Of a stretch of 64,000 nucleotides of DNA, positions 41,448-49,619 are shown one piece after another (positions within the stretch are counted from its first letter, which is position 1; every line of letters begins with the position of its first letter). The notes below the pieces were generated by a model. That model was not told the DNA's origin. It saw only the letters and a program-made list of their open reading frames with translations, and did no database searches. Position numbers and translations under genes: made by a program. This stretch comes from SUG1106 sp051883095 (GTDB taxonomy: Bacteria > Bacillota > Clostridia > Peptostreptococcales > Anaerovoracaceae): the NCBI GenBank assembly GCA_051883095.1, contig JBJETB010000022.1:10522-74521 (forward strand), given 5' to 3'.

Positions 41448-41608
41448 TTGACTTTTCCAAAATTTAGGTATAAAATAAAAGTATCAGTTGGATAACTGGT
41501 GATTTATTATTGTACCTGGATAGGTTCTGGAAAGTATGGAATTCTTAATTATGAAGAGAGATATTATTTGTATTTCAGAGCCGACTCTATCTTGATGTCG
41601 GTTTTTTT
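41448..41608 (+). ncRNA. Promoter and structured ~125-nt leader RNA ending in a terminator
   Basis: TTGACT (41448-41453), 17 bp and TAAAAT (41471-41476) form a promoter; transcripts would start near 41483. Two similar hairpins follow, CAGTT-GGAT-AACTG and ACCT-GGAT-AGGT, 28 bases apart with the same loop. At 41579-41608 a short stem (AGCCGAC/GTCGGTT) plus a run of T forms a terminator. The next ATG is at 41651, so the following gene needs read-through. It may be an attenuator, or a separate small RNA. Confidence 0.5.
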
Positions 41609-41650
41609 ATTTTCCAGACAATCCCATTGTAACTTTTAGGAGGAAAAGAA

Positions 41651-43060
41651 ATGGAAAACAGCATCATTATCAGATTCGAACAAGCAAACAAACAGACAGT
41701 TGGAGAAATTACTAAAATTGTAGGTCTTGTTAAGGCAAAATCTTTAGTATCAATTATTGACAGCTTAAATCTTGAAGCGAACCCAAGATCTTCGGCAACG
41801 GGAAATGTTACGGAGGCCATTCAAGAGACTATCCGTACCGCACCAACACTTATGCCATTTAAGACAAAAGGCATTCTTCTCGCCTCATCGGATTATGAAG
41901 AGTTAGAAAGGGATCGAATTAAAATTACTCCTCAGAATGAAGAAATTGAAGGAATTCTAGACGGAGGTCATAACACACTTGCAGTAGGACTGTATATATT
42001 AGAAAGAGCTTTAACGAATGAAGGACTAGCTTTACCAAAAGGTAAGAAAACTTGGAATGATTTTAAGGAATTATGGAATGAGTATAGAGAACTAGTAAGC
42101 ATATACCTTGACACTGTAAGAAATAATGATTCATTCTCAATAAGTGAGCAGCTCAATTTCTATATTCCAGTGGAGTTATTAGTCCCAAGAGATATGAGCG
42201 ATGAAATATGTATGGCAACATTTAGAAATGAGCTTTTTGATATTTGTGAGGCAAGGAATAATAACGTAGAATTACAGACTTCAGCAAAAGCAAATCAAAA
42301 AGGATATTTTGATGACTTTAAGACATTAATGAAAAAAAGAAATAGTTCAATTGCGTCACGTGTAGAATGGAAAACAAATGATGGCGGTGAGATTAAAGCA
42401 CAAGATCTAGTTGCTTTAGCTTGGATACCGCTCAACCTTGTAGAGAACATTAATGATGCAGATGGAAAAAGCATTGAGCCAATCGCTGCAAACAAACTTT
42501 ATAGTGGGAAAGGAAGTTGCTTAAAGCATTATGAAAAGTTTATGAGTTCACCTGATGTTACCTTGAACCAGTCAGAAGATTATCGTGCGGAAATTAAAAA
42601 TTCAGAAGTAATTTCTGCATTAGAAATTGCGGTTCAATTACCTGAACTATATGATGCTATTTATGAAAAATTTCCGGAATACTATAATTCCACTGGGGGA
42701 AGTTATGGAAGAATAATTGCGGTAAAGAAATTGAATGATAAGAGAAAAAATTTAAAGTCACCATTTACTGGTAGAAAGATTTCGACAATGAGTCCGGATG
42801 GATTTATTATTCCACTTGTTTATGGTCTTCAGGCTCTTCTTGACAGAACTGTTAATGCTGATGGTACAGCAAGAATTCATTGGAAAAACGATCTTGATCC
42901 AATGACATTCTTAAACGATAATTTGGAGAAAATCGTAGGCAGATATAAAGATATTCTTCCTCTTTGTGATTATGATCCACAGAAAGTGGGTAAAGCTTCT
43001 GCTAGCTACACTCAAGCAATAGATACTTTTAAGATGGCTTATGCAGGCTTATTGGATTAA
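41651..43060 (+). CDS. AIPR-like protein, possible phage-defence gene
   Basis: 469 residues. I do not recognise a full-length named family, but the segment from NVTEAIQETIRTAPTLMPF (near 52) through ILDGGHNTLAVGLYIL (near 103-118) follows the order of AIPR (abortive infection phage resistance) proteins, where N+x-I-xxTl-xxxP is followed by a G-I/V-NGxQT loop. Here the loop reads DGGHNT. No membrane or signal segments. It is the only cargo gene of the mobilizable module, behind a leader RNA, with AGGAGG before the ATG. Low GC. Confidence 0.45.
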   Translation: MENSIIIRFEQANKQTVGEITKIVGLVKAKSLVSIIDSLNLEANPRSSATGNVTEAIQETIRTAPTLMPFKTKGILLASSDYEELERDRIKITPQNEEIEGILDGGHNTLAVGLYILERALTNEGLALPKGKKTWNDFKELWNEYRELVSIYLDTVRNNDSFSISEQLNFYIPVELLVPRDMSDEICMATFRNELFDICEARNNNVELQTSAKANQKGYFDDFKTLMKKRNSSIASRVEWKTNDGGEIKAQDLVALAWIPLNLVENINDADGKSIEPIAANKLYSGKGSCLKHYEKFMSSPDVTLNQSEDYRAEIKNSEVISALEIAVQLPELYDAIYEKFPEYYNSTGGSYGRIIAVKKLNDKRKNLKSPFTGRKISTMSPDGFIIPLVYGLQALLDRTVNADGTARIHWKNDLDPMTFLNDNLEKIVGRYKDILPLCDYDPQKVGKASASYTQAIDTFKMAYAGLLD

Positions 43061-43398
43061 TATAATAACCCTGCTTCTTCTGGAAGGTCATTATAAAGGT
43101 GAAGCATTAGTCGCTCAATGATGATTACTGAGCATGTTTTCTTGCGGAAGCAATTGCTCAGAGATCTAAAAAATAAATGGGAAACTATCGTAGATAAGAA
43201 AACTGTATATTGTTATTCTTATTGCTATACAATTTCACAGTATATATAAACATGTATGAAATGGGATAGTAGCCGTGAGTGTTTTCAAGTTATAAACTCA
43301 CTGCTAACAGTGATATGGCGAAATCCACTAATTCAACCATATCCGGTTATCAAAGCGTTAATTTCAATTACCAAAGAGGTAACTGCATTTTCAAATGA
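43061..43398. other. Geneless stretch, apparently decayed
   Basis: About 340 bases after the AIPR-like gene. The only open frame (43256-43441, 61 codons) has no ribosome site and no recognisable sequence. No terminator with a clear T-run was found. It leads into a gene-end fragment at 43399. Confidence 0.4.
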
Positions 43399-43542
43399 AA
43401 GTACATTGTACCTGACGCACATTTCACGCATCGAGGCTTAGAAAACGAAATCAAACAGGCGAAACCGTTCAATAACGAACTGCACGGTAACCTGAAATCA
43501 TTGGCATTGAGCCTGTTCGAAAAAAAGAAAATTGAGTGGTAA
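43399..43542 (+). pseudogene. 3' gene fragment ending at a guaA-type attachment repeat
   Basis: After a stop at 43396 an open frame without ATG reads through DAHFTHRGLENEIK and LHGNLKSLALSLFEKKKIEW to TAA. The final IEW mimics the GuaA ending because it overlaps the attachment repeat. No homologue is recognised; it is likely the broken end of a lost gene or the scar of an earlier insertion. Confidence 0.4.
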
Positions 43543-43583
43543 TAACTGAAAAAAGCTAAATCCCTTGGAATTCCAAGGGATTT
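43531..43583 (+). repeat. guaA 3'-end attachment repeat (copy 2)
   Basis: ATTGAGTGGTAATAA (compare ATTGAGTGGGAATAA at the guaA end) followed 15-20 bases later by the palindrome AAATCCCTTGGAATTCCAAGGGATTT. It separates the mobilizable module from the Abi module. Confidence 0.65.
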
Positions 43584-43737
43584 ATTATGTAATGGGCCAA
43601 TTTCGGGTAAAGTTTATTATAGATGGAATTGCTTTGCGGAGGATTAGTTGGTATAATAATTTTGGGCATGAAATGGCTGTAACAATGCCTGATAGTGTGT
43701 ATTATTTTTAACCTCTATTTAAAAGAAGGAGCCTGAA

Positions 43738-44688
43738 TTGAAAGAAAAACTTACGGTAGAACAACAAATTCAACATATGAAATCAAAGGGTGTTCAGTTT
43801 AATATTGTTTCTGAAGAAGAAGCGATTTCGTATCTTACAAACAATACCTACTATTTCAAGATAAAAGCGTATGCTAAGAACTACGATAAGTATAGAACTA
43901 CTGAAAAAGCAGGGCAATATGTAAATCTTGAGTTTGCATACTTAAAGGATTTGGCAATCATCGATATGCTTTTAAGACACTATATACTGAAGACTTCCGT
44001 GGATCTGGAGCATACAATGAAAACGAGATTCCTGAGGGATTTTAATAATTCAGAAGATGATGGGTATCATCTGGTTCAGATGTTTTTAGATGAGAATCCA
44101 TCCATCTTGGATGATATCAAGAGAAAAAAGGAAAACTCCTATACCAAGGATCTTTCGAATAAACTGCTTACGGATGGATTTGCAATTTGGAATATCATCG
44201 AGTTATTGTCGTTGAAGGATTTTCTCATGTTATATCAGAGATTTTATATGGAATATCCCAATGCACGAACCGGCCATGATTTGTACTATCCGATGCAGGG
44301 CGTACGAAAGCTGAGAAATGCTGCTGCGCACAGCAACTGTCTGATAAATACTTTAAAAAGACCTTACTCCGGACAAGTCCGTTATAACAGCAAGGTTGAT
44401 GCATTTGTGAAGAACATAGGCAGTATTGATAAAAAGAGCCGAAGCAGCAACATGTCCAATCAGGTAGTTTATGATTTTGTGACGATGCTGTACCTGGTGG
44501 ATGAGATAACAGAAAGTATGGGGATGAAGGAGCAGACTATCAAAGAACTTTATGATCTAGTTCATGGACGGATGGTTAAGCATGCTGATTACTATAAAAA
44601 GGAGAGCGCAATCTGCAGTACCTATAATTTCATCAAAAAAATAGTTGATTTTTTGTATGAGAAAACGTATACTAATAGGGTAATATAA
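43738..44688 (+). CDS. Abi-family (AbiD/AbiF type) abortive infection protein
   Basis: 316 residues from a TTG at 43738 (AAGGAG upstream). The AbiD/F layout is present: EQQIQHMKSKGV near residue 8, YLTNNTYYFKIKAYAKNY near 35, and the VRKLRNAAAHSNCL segment near 195, which contains an R-N-x3-H HEPN ribonuclease motif. Family members stop phage growth, probably by RNA cleavage. No antitoxin-like partner is obvious; a membrane protein gene follows. Sits in its own module between attachment repeats 2 and 3. Confidence 0.85.
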   Translation: MKEKLTVEQQIQHMKSKGVQFNIVSEEEAISYLTNNTYYFKIKAYAKNYDKYRTTEKAGQYVNLEFAYLKDLAIIDMLLRHYILKTSVDLEHTMKTRFLRDFNNSEDDGYHLVQMFLDENPSILDDIKRKKENSYTKDLSNKLLTDGFAIWNIIELLSLKDFLMLYQRFYMEYPNARTGHDLYYPMQGVRKLRNAAAHSNCLINTLKRPYSGQVRYNSKVDAFVKNIGSIDKKSRSSNMSNQVVYDFVTMLYLVDEITESMGMKEQTIKELYDLVHGRMVKHADYYKKESAICSTYNFIKKIVDFLYEKTYTNRVI

Positions 44689-44793
44689 AAACAGTTCATG
44701 TTTTAGTCGAGGGGGCATCCGTGCTATCTCGACTTTTTCGTTTTTTGGAAGTAAATTTTGGCTATTTATAATAGGGTTAGATGGAGAAAAAAT

Positions 44794-45573
44794 ATGAAGT
44801 TACTACATGAGTGGCTTGAAAAAGTAATGTTTCCAATTTCTGATTTATTATTTTATCTGATATTTATATGTATTGGAGCCGTATTAGTGATAATAATGTG
44901 TACAATCCTAGGGAAAGTTCTTGATAAAAAGAAGAATGTAGAAATCACAGCCCATGTTTCAGAACGACATCCCAAATTAAATATTATCCAAGGGATGATG
45001 TTATTATGTATAATGGTAGCAGTAGGTATCACTGCGATATATTATGGATTAAGTTATTTACTGCAAGGAATAGTCATATTACTTACCAAGCTAGGAGAAG
45101 AAGTATCTAAAATGGATGCAGTAGTAATTGTGGCACTAATTACTGGGGCTGTTTCAATTATAGGTGTAATCATTAGTTCTATTGTTGCAAAAGTATATGA
45201 CTATAGAAAAAATAGGCAAGAATACTTAGCAAAAAAGAGAGAAGAGCCATACGGTGAATTTGTTGAGATAGTTTATAAAGTACAACAAAACTCAAAGAAG
45301 GAAGGCAGTTATACAGAAGAAATGATGATTGAAGATTTGCTTCGGTTTTCAAGAAAGATTACTCTTTGGGGGTCACCAAATGTTGTAAAGAAATGGGTAG
45401 AGTTTAGAGAAAATGGAGCAAAGCCAGATTCGGGAATGGATAATTTGTTTCTTATGGAAGAAATAATGAATGAGATGAGAAAAGATTTAGGCCTCAAAAA
45501 AGTAAAAAAAGGGAATCTGCTAGCATTCTTCGTAAATGACATAAAAGAGGTTATGAAGAAAGTAAAAAAGTGA
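44794..45573 (+). CDS. Hypothetical membrane protein of the Abi module
   Basis: 259 residues from the ATG at 44794 (GGAG upstream). Three hydrophobic segments (about 13-40, 65-95 and 112-140) are followed by a charged cytoplasmic tail of ~115 residues with many Lys/Glu. No known domain is recognised. A hairpin-like sequence (TCGAG...CTCGA near 44708-44733) separates it from the Abi gene. It may be a membrane effector or an unrelated passenger. Confidence 0.6.
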   Translation: MKLLHEWLEKVMFPISDLLFYLIFICIGAVLVIIMCTILGKVLDKKKNVEITAHVSERHPKLNIIQGMMLLCIMVAVGITAIYYGLSYLLQGIVILLTKLGEEVSKMDAVVIVALITGAVSIIGVIISSIVAKVYDYRKNRQEYLAKKREEPYGEFVEIVYKVQQNSKKEGSYTEEMMIEDLLRFSRKITLWGSPNVVKKWVEFRENGAKPDSGMDNLFLMEEIMNEMRKDLGLKKVKKGNLLAFFVNDIKEVMKKVKK

Positions 45574-45593
45574 AATTTGCTCTGACTTTTATT

Positions 45594-45620
45594 CTGAGTA
45601 CACTTTGAGTACAAAAATCA
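45594..45620 (+). other. Putative integrase arm-binding site, right copy
   Basis: CTGAGTACACTTTGAGTACA followed by AAAATCA matches 25 of 27 bases of 35785-35811, same orientation. It lies about 100 bp inside attachment repeat 3, which suggests the integrated unit once ran from repeat 1 to repeat 3. Confidence 0.5.
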
Positions 45621-45717
45621 TGTCAGATAGAATTATCTGAATGAATCTGAATAATTCTGTCACGAGATACCGTGATTTCACAGCATGCTAGAATGCAGCA
45701 AAAGTTGCGAAAGTAGA

Positions 45718-45768
45718 GTGGGAATAAAAAAGAAAATGACGAAACCCCTTGGAATTCCAAGGGATTTT
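45718..45768 (+). repeat. guaA 3'-end attachment repeat (copy 3)
   Basis: GAGTGGGAATAA followed by ACGAAACCCCTTGGAATTCCAAGGGATTT. It separates the Abi module from the AbiE/DUF3990 module. The palindrome may also terminate the convergent abiEii gene. Confidence 0.7.
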
Positions 45769-45777
45769 GCGTTTCAA

Positions 45778-46674
45778 TCACATCCACTTGCTATTTTCAG
45801 CAATCCAATTATCCATAAACATCTTGCCCTCTACTGCTGCTGCAAACGGTTTTGTTAAAAACGCTTTTATGGTTTTAAGTACGGTGCTGAAATCACCCGT
45901 TTTCGTATCTATCTTTCGGACAAAGGCTTTCCACTTTTTCTGCATTGCGGCGTCATCGCCAAAACCCATTACTTGTTCAAACTGTTCAAGGGTAAAGGCG
46001 TGTCCGCGGTTTTCAAAAGTCTTCTTAAGCGCTTCGGTCAACACTTTGCCATCAAAATCAAATTTGTTGGCTAGGTAATATATATCGTAATAGTCTTTCA
46101 TGCGGCTTGAAAACTCCATCAGACTGAGAATAGCATCTATTTTCTCTGCAATAGTTGTTTCAACAGAATATGTATTTACCGTCGGAGAATCAAAACCGGA
46201 AAGCTGTGTCGGAATTTTTCGCCTTTCCTGCTTCGGAACGATGACATCACCTACGCCGAAATCGATGCTGAACGGTGTTTTGGTGTTTTTAATGCGTGCA
46301 ACCACCGATGCGCCTATTCCCGCGTACTTTTTGGCAACAGCAATAGGGGCGATATCTTTAATCTCAAAGGTAATAAAATCGTTGCCGGTAGGTGCTGAAA
46401 TGATTTCTTCTAACACGGTTTTCAACTGCTCAGGCGTGTTGGGTATTTGACGAAGCAAAAAATCCACATCAACCGTTACTCTACTATCAAAATCAGTAAG
46501 TGAATATATGAACAAACCGCCCTTAAGGACAAGATTTTCCGCATACTTGGATTTCTCCAAACGGCGCAAAAATTCCTCTTGGCAAAATAGTTGCAGACAA
46601 AGCTGATAGCTTCTGCCGCTTTCAGCAGCCTTGTTTTTAAGTCGTGCAAGCACGGATGCAGCCAGATCAAACAT
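45778..46674 (-). CDS. abiEii: AbiEii-type nucleotidyltransferase toxin
   Basis: 298 residues. The nucleotidyltransferase core LVLKGGLFIYSLTDFDSRVTVDVDFLLRQ near residue 45 is the AbiEii/DUF1814 signature (G-G then D-S-R-x-T-x-D-x-D). AbiEii blocks growth in type IV toxin-antitoxin systems and some members pyrimidylate tRNA acceptor ends. The start overlaps the abiEi stop by 8 bases, the normal arrangement. Confidence 0.93.
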   Translation of the reverse strand: MFDLAASVLARLKNKAAESGRSYQLCLQLFCQEEFLRRLEKSKYAENLVLKGGLFIYSLTDFDSRVTVDVDFLLRQIPNTPEQLKTVLEEIISAPTGNDFITFEIKDIAPIAVAKKYAGIGASVVARIKNTKTPFSIDFGVGDVIVPKQERRKIPTQLSGFDSPTVNTYSVETTIAEKIDAILSLMEFSSRMKDYYDIYYLANKFDFDGKVLTEALKKTFENRGHAFTLEQFEQVMGFGDDAAMQKKWKAFVRKIDTKTGDFSTVLKTIKAFLTKPFAAAVEGKMFMDNWIAENSKWM

Positions 46675-47272
46675 TGAGCAGTACCTCCATCAGTTCGGTA
46701 ACCTTTTTGTATACGCGCAGTTTTTTTGCATACGAGGAAAGGTTGTTCAGATTTTTCTGTGTATCATTTGCATAAGCGTTAAGAGCCTTATTAAACATTT
46801 CGCTATCAAGTCTTGAACGATATTTGAAGCAATCACAGATTGTACGCTCCCGGTCATATATAGGCAGGATAACTCCTCCGAAATCATCTGTGGTTTTACC
46901 CAAATCATACAGTTCTGCCTGAATATAATAAGGTTGCAGGGCGAGAACATCCACATTCAGTTTTGTTCTCGACATGGAGCGGGGGATTGCTATCGACCAC
47001 TTGCGTGGAGCAAAATCGCTGTATCCGTAATGAAAAAGTGCTGATTCAACGCAAATAATTCCTTTCGGAATGAGGGTTGCAAGAAGCTGTTCCTCGGAAA
47101 CTGAAGTTTTTTCCGCAAGTTCGTAATAGCCGTGACGCACACGTTCAAGAAAACCGGCATTGCACAGATTTACAACTTCGACAGCTCTGATTCCGGCAGC
47201 CACAAAATCAGCCGATTTAGCAATACCGCCTTTATTGATAATAACTTCTTTTGCTTGCTCTCGGATGTTCAC
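46667..47272 (-). CDS. abiEi: AbiEi-type antitoxin/repressor
   Basis: 201 residues from a GTG at 47272 with AAGGTGAG upstream. The N-terminal winged helix (GGIAKSADFVAAGIRAVEVVNLCNAG) and following ERVRHGYYELAE match AbiEi; the C-terminal half continues with IAIPRSMSRTK and YDRERTICDC. In type IV systems it represses its own operon and prevents toxicity without binding the toxin. The 5' gap holds AT-rich dyads that could be its operator. Confidence 0.92.
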   Translation of the reverse strand: MNIREQAKEVIINKGGIAKSADFVAAGIRAVEVVNLCNAGFLERVRHGYYELAEKTSVSEEQLLATLIPKGIICVESALFHYGYSDFAPRKWSIAIPRSMSRTKLNVDVLALQPYYIQAELYDLGKTTDDFGGVILPIYDRERTICDCFKYRSRLDSEMFNKALNAYANDTQKNLNNLSSYAKKLRVYKKVTELMEVLLNV

Positions 47273-47403
47273 TCACTCACCTTCTTTTAATTAAAAATAT
47301 GCGCACATAAAAAGCGTATATGTATTCGAATTTTATTTTAGCACGAAAGAAAAAACATTGCAATAAAATTTACGCACAGTTTTTATAAATTGTGTGTGAA
47401 ATA

Positions 47404-47477
47404 TTGTGAGAGCAAAGAATAAATGTATAATGCTATAAAAGAATGTTGAAAAGCTGGTTAAAATGAGGGACAAAATG
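47404..47477 (+). promoter_or_regulatory. Repeated promoter cassette, copy 1
   Basis: TTGTGA (47404-47409), 16 bp and TATAAT (47426-47431), followed by AAAGCTGGTTAAAATGAGGG leading to the lipoprotein ATG. Nearly the same sequence precedes the DUF3990 gene (48479-48553), and the promoter part occurs again at 55278-55316. Confidence 0.65.
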
Positions 47478-48348
47478 ATTTTGCGTAATATTAAAAAGAA
47501 ATTCGTAGCGGCAGCTCTTATATTTATGCTTACAATAACACTGTATGCCTGTGGTGCATATGAGGAAACACAGCGGAATGCGGGGGGGTTATAACATTTT
47601 TGAAATCAAGCATTCTGAAGCGGAAATTGCTGACCTGGCAAGCCAGGACCTCACATTGGAAGAGGCTGCAGCTGCAATCAGCACGGTACAAGATGCGGTA
47701 AACTATTTGATTGCAAAAGAATACGAGGTCGCGTATTCATATAACTCTTGTATGTATTATAACGAAATAAACTGGAGCAAAACATTATCGGCGGAGTTTA
47801 CCTTTAAGGAAAATGCCGGAACTTGCGGCGGCACCACCAATCTGATGAATCGGCTCCTTAAAGGTGACTATGATTCTCAGGGATATGTAAACCTGTGTCA
47901 GAGTCAAGGTGGACATATTTTCAATTATTTCGTGAAAGACGGGAAGTATTATTATTGTGATTTCATAGGACCGTCAAAGGCTCCGTTCTATGATGATGCA
48001 GAATCCAATAAGTACGGATATTTCGTACGTGAGACGACCAGCCCGGAAGAGTTCGCAAAATATTACGTGGAAAAGCATCCGGAAATGAATGACATTGAAT
48101 CAGAATTCTATCTGATTGATCTTGTTTCTTATGAGCGCGATGGCAGTGATGCTGTGCCGGGAGGTTTCAGGGATGACGGAAAACTTTCACCATTAGGCAA
48201 TCCATGCGGAACAATCTATTCTGATGTAATCGAAGATCACCTGAATGTACTATTCCTAAGGGAGGGATATGAAATCAGTTTCGCAAAGGCGGCACCGTTA
48301 AAGGACTGGCCACCAGAAACAAATATTCCTAAGGATAAGGTGGATTGA
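47475..48348 (+). pseudogene. Lipoprotein with transglutaminase-like domain, frameshifted at a G7 tract
   Basis: The ATG at 47475 follows TGAGGG and encodes a lipoprotein signal (FMLTITLYACG, Cys 27), then stops after 39 codons just past seven G at 47582-47588. Losing one G (or gaining two) joins it to the frame running to 48348, giving about 290 residues. The body has TCGGTTNLMNRLL near the Cys of papain/transglutaminase folds, and GGHIFNYFVKDGKYYYCDF with the expected His and Asp. The gene could be switched by slippage, a pseudogene or a sequencing error. Secreted; role unknown. Confidence 0.65.
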
Positions 48349-48478
48349 ACATTGTTGGAAGACAACGATTGCAAGGAAAGTAATGGATGGGAAGCCTGTA
48401 TCTACTATTTTAAATAATGGATGAAAAATCAGTTTTACTGTGAAAAATAATGATATAATGCCCATCAGTAGTTTTCCA

Positions 48479-48553
48479 TTGTGGAAGAAAAGAATAAATG
48501 GTATAATACTACAAAAGAACGGTGAAAAGCTGGTTAAGATGGGGGATAAAATG
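48479..48553 (+). promoter_or_regulatory. Repeated promoter cassette, copy 2
   Basis: TTGTGG (48479-48484), 17 bp and TATAAT (48502-48507), then ACTACAAAAGAACGG and GAAAAGCTGGTTAAGATGGG before the DUF3990 start. Most bases match copy 1 over ~65 bp. Confidence 0.65.
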
Positions 48554-49042
48554 GTTTTATATCATGGCAGCAATATGACTGTATCAGAACCAAAGCTGGT
48601 TGAGCAGAACAGATTTTTGGACTTTGGGTATGGATTTTATACGACAACCAATAAGGAGCAGGCGGTGGGCTTTGCTGATAAAGTGACAAAGCGCAGAAGA
48701 GAAGGCACTAGAACAGTAAGTATCTACGAGTTGGACGAAGAAAGGGCTTTTAGCCAATGTTCTTTGCTAAGATTCGATGCACCGGATGAAGCATGGCTGG
48801 ATTTTGTGTACGAAAACAGAAGAGGGAATTATAGCGGTGCGGATTACGACTTTATTTACGGACCTGTGGCAAATGATGATGTCTATACTACATTTAATTT
48901 ATATGCTGCCGGAGTGCTGACAAAGGAACAGACACTCGGGGCTCTGAAAGTGAAAAAGCTTTATAATCAATTAGTCCTTACTTCAGAAAAAGCATTAAGC
49001 TTTCTGCACTTCGCAGGCACGATAACGGAGGAAGACTTGTAA
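48551..49042 (+). CDS. DUF3990 protein (ADP-ribosyltransferase-like)
   Basis: 163 residues from the ATG at 48551 (GGGGG upstream), matching the family start LYHGSNMTV; a longer frame includes the promoter. RFLDFGYGFYTTTNKEQAVGFA near residue 20 is the DUF3990 hallmark, in a fold resembling mono-ADP-ribosyltransferases, with HG-S at the start and a late ALSFLHFAG strand. Genes of this family travel with DUF3791 genes, as here. A toxin or protein-modifying role is plausible, not proven. Confidence 0.82.
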   Translation: MVLYHGSNMTVSEPKLVEQNRFLDFGYGFYTTTNKEQAVGFADKVTKRRREGTRTVSIYELDEERAFSQCSLLRFDAPDEAWLDFVYENRRGNYSGADYDFIYGPVANDDVYTTFNLYAAGVLTKEQTLGALKVKKLYNQLVLTSEKALSFLHFAGTITEEDL

Positions 49043-49281
49043 TGGAAAAGAAAAAATTTGATGCTATGCTGGTGCTGATTGTTCCAAGAGTAATCCAGCT
49101 TATTATTGAAAGCTACCATTATGACGAAATCACTGCTGCTAAAGAGTTTTACAAGTCTAAGACGTATTCGCTTCTGGAAGAAGAAGAAACCAAGATGTGG
49201 CATCTGAGCCCGCTGACTTTATTCAATATGTTTGACGAGGAAAAGAAGACAGGAAAAATTACATTTCCGGAGGAGGCTTGA
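49042..49281 (+). CDS. DUF3791 protein 1
   Basis: 79 residues. ESYHYDEITAAKEFYKSKTYSLLEEEETKMWHLSPLTLF is characteristic of DUF3791. The start overlaps the DUF3990 stop by one base, so expression is coupled. It is a candidate partner or antidote for the DUF3990 protein. Confidence 0.8.
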   Translation: MEKKKFDAMLVLIVPRVIQLIIESYHYDEITAAKEFYKSKTYSLLEEEETKMWHLSPLTLFNMFDEEKKTGKITFPEEA

Positions 49282-49283
49282 TT

Positions 49284-49484
49284 ATGAGCAGACAAGGAGA
49301 TTTTATGATATACTGCACTGAACAGTATAAAGTGGCTAAAAACTTGACCGGCAAACAAGTGTCTGAGCTGTTCAGCGAATATAATGTATGGGAGTATATC
49401 TATTCATGCTTTGAAGCCTTGCACACCACCGGTGCGGGTTATATTGTTAATGATATTGACATGTATATTGAGACAAGATGTTAA
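49284..49484 (+). CDS. DUF3791 protein 2
   Basis: 66 residues from the ATG at 49284 (GGAGGAGG upstream; a TTG at 49278 overlaps the previous gene by 4 bases). YKVAKNLTGKQVSELFSEYNVWEYIYSCFEALHTTG is the pattern of the second small protein usually seen in DUF3990 clusters. Third gene of the DUF3990-DUF3791-DUF3791 operon. Confidence 0.78.
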   Translation: MSRQGDFMIYCTEQYKVAKNLTGKQVSELFSEYNVWEYIYSCFEALHTTGAGYIVNDIDMYIETRC

Positions 49485-49529
49485 GCCCAGTCACAACGTT
49501 TGCAGGCAAAGCCAAAACCACATTATCGT

Positions 49530-49584
49530 GTGGGAATAATCACGACAAATACGAAACCCCTTGGAATTCCAGGGGGTTTGATTT
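49530..49584 (+). repeat. guaA 3'-end attachment repeat (copy 4), right end of the island
   Basis: 53 of 55 bases equal copy 1 at the guaA end, including the shared TCACGACAAATACGAAA and the terminator palindrome. Chromosome-like genes resume after it. It is probably the displaced original guaA 3' end and terminator. Confidence 0.8.
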
Positions 49585-49619
49585 ATTCATACATCATATT
49601 GCATATTCTATCTAACTAT

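Noticed and set aside
41448..43060. Classical ToxIN/AbiQ type III toxin-antitoxin
   Set aside because: The protein is ~470 residues without a ToxN-like fold and the RNA lacks several exact tandem repeats; only the layout is similar.
43256..43441. 61-codon open frame in the gap after the AIPR-like gene
   Set aside because: No ribosome site, no recognisable composition or domain.
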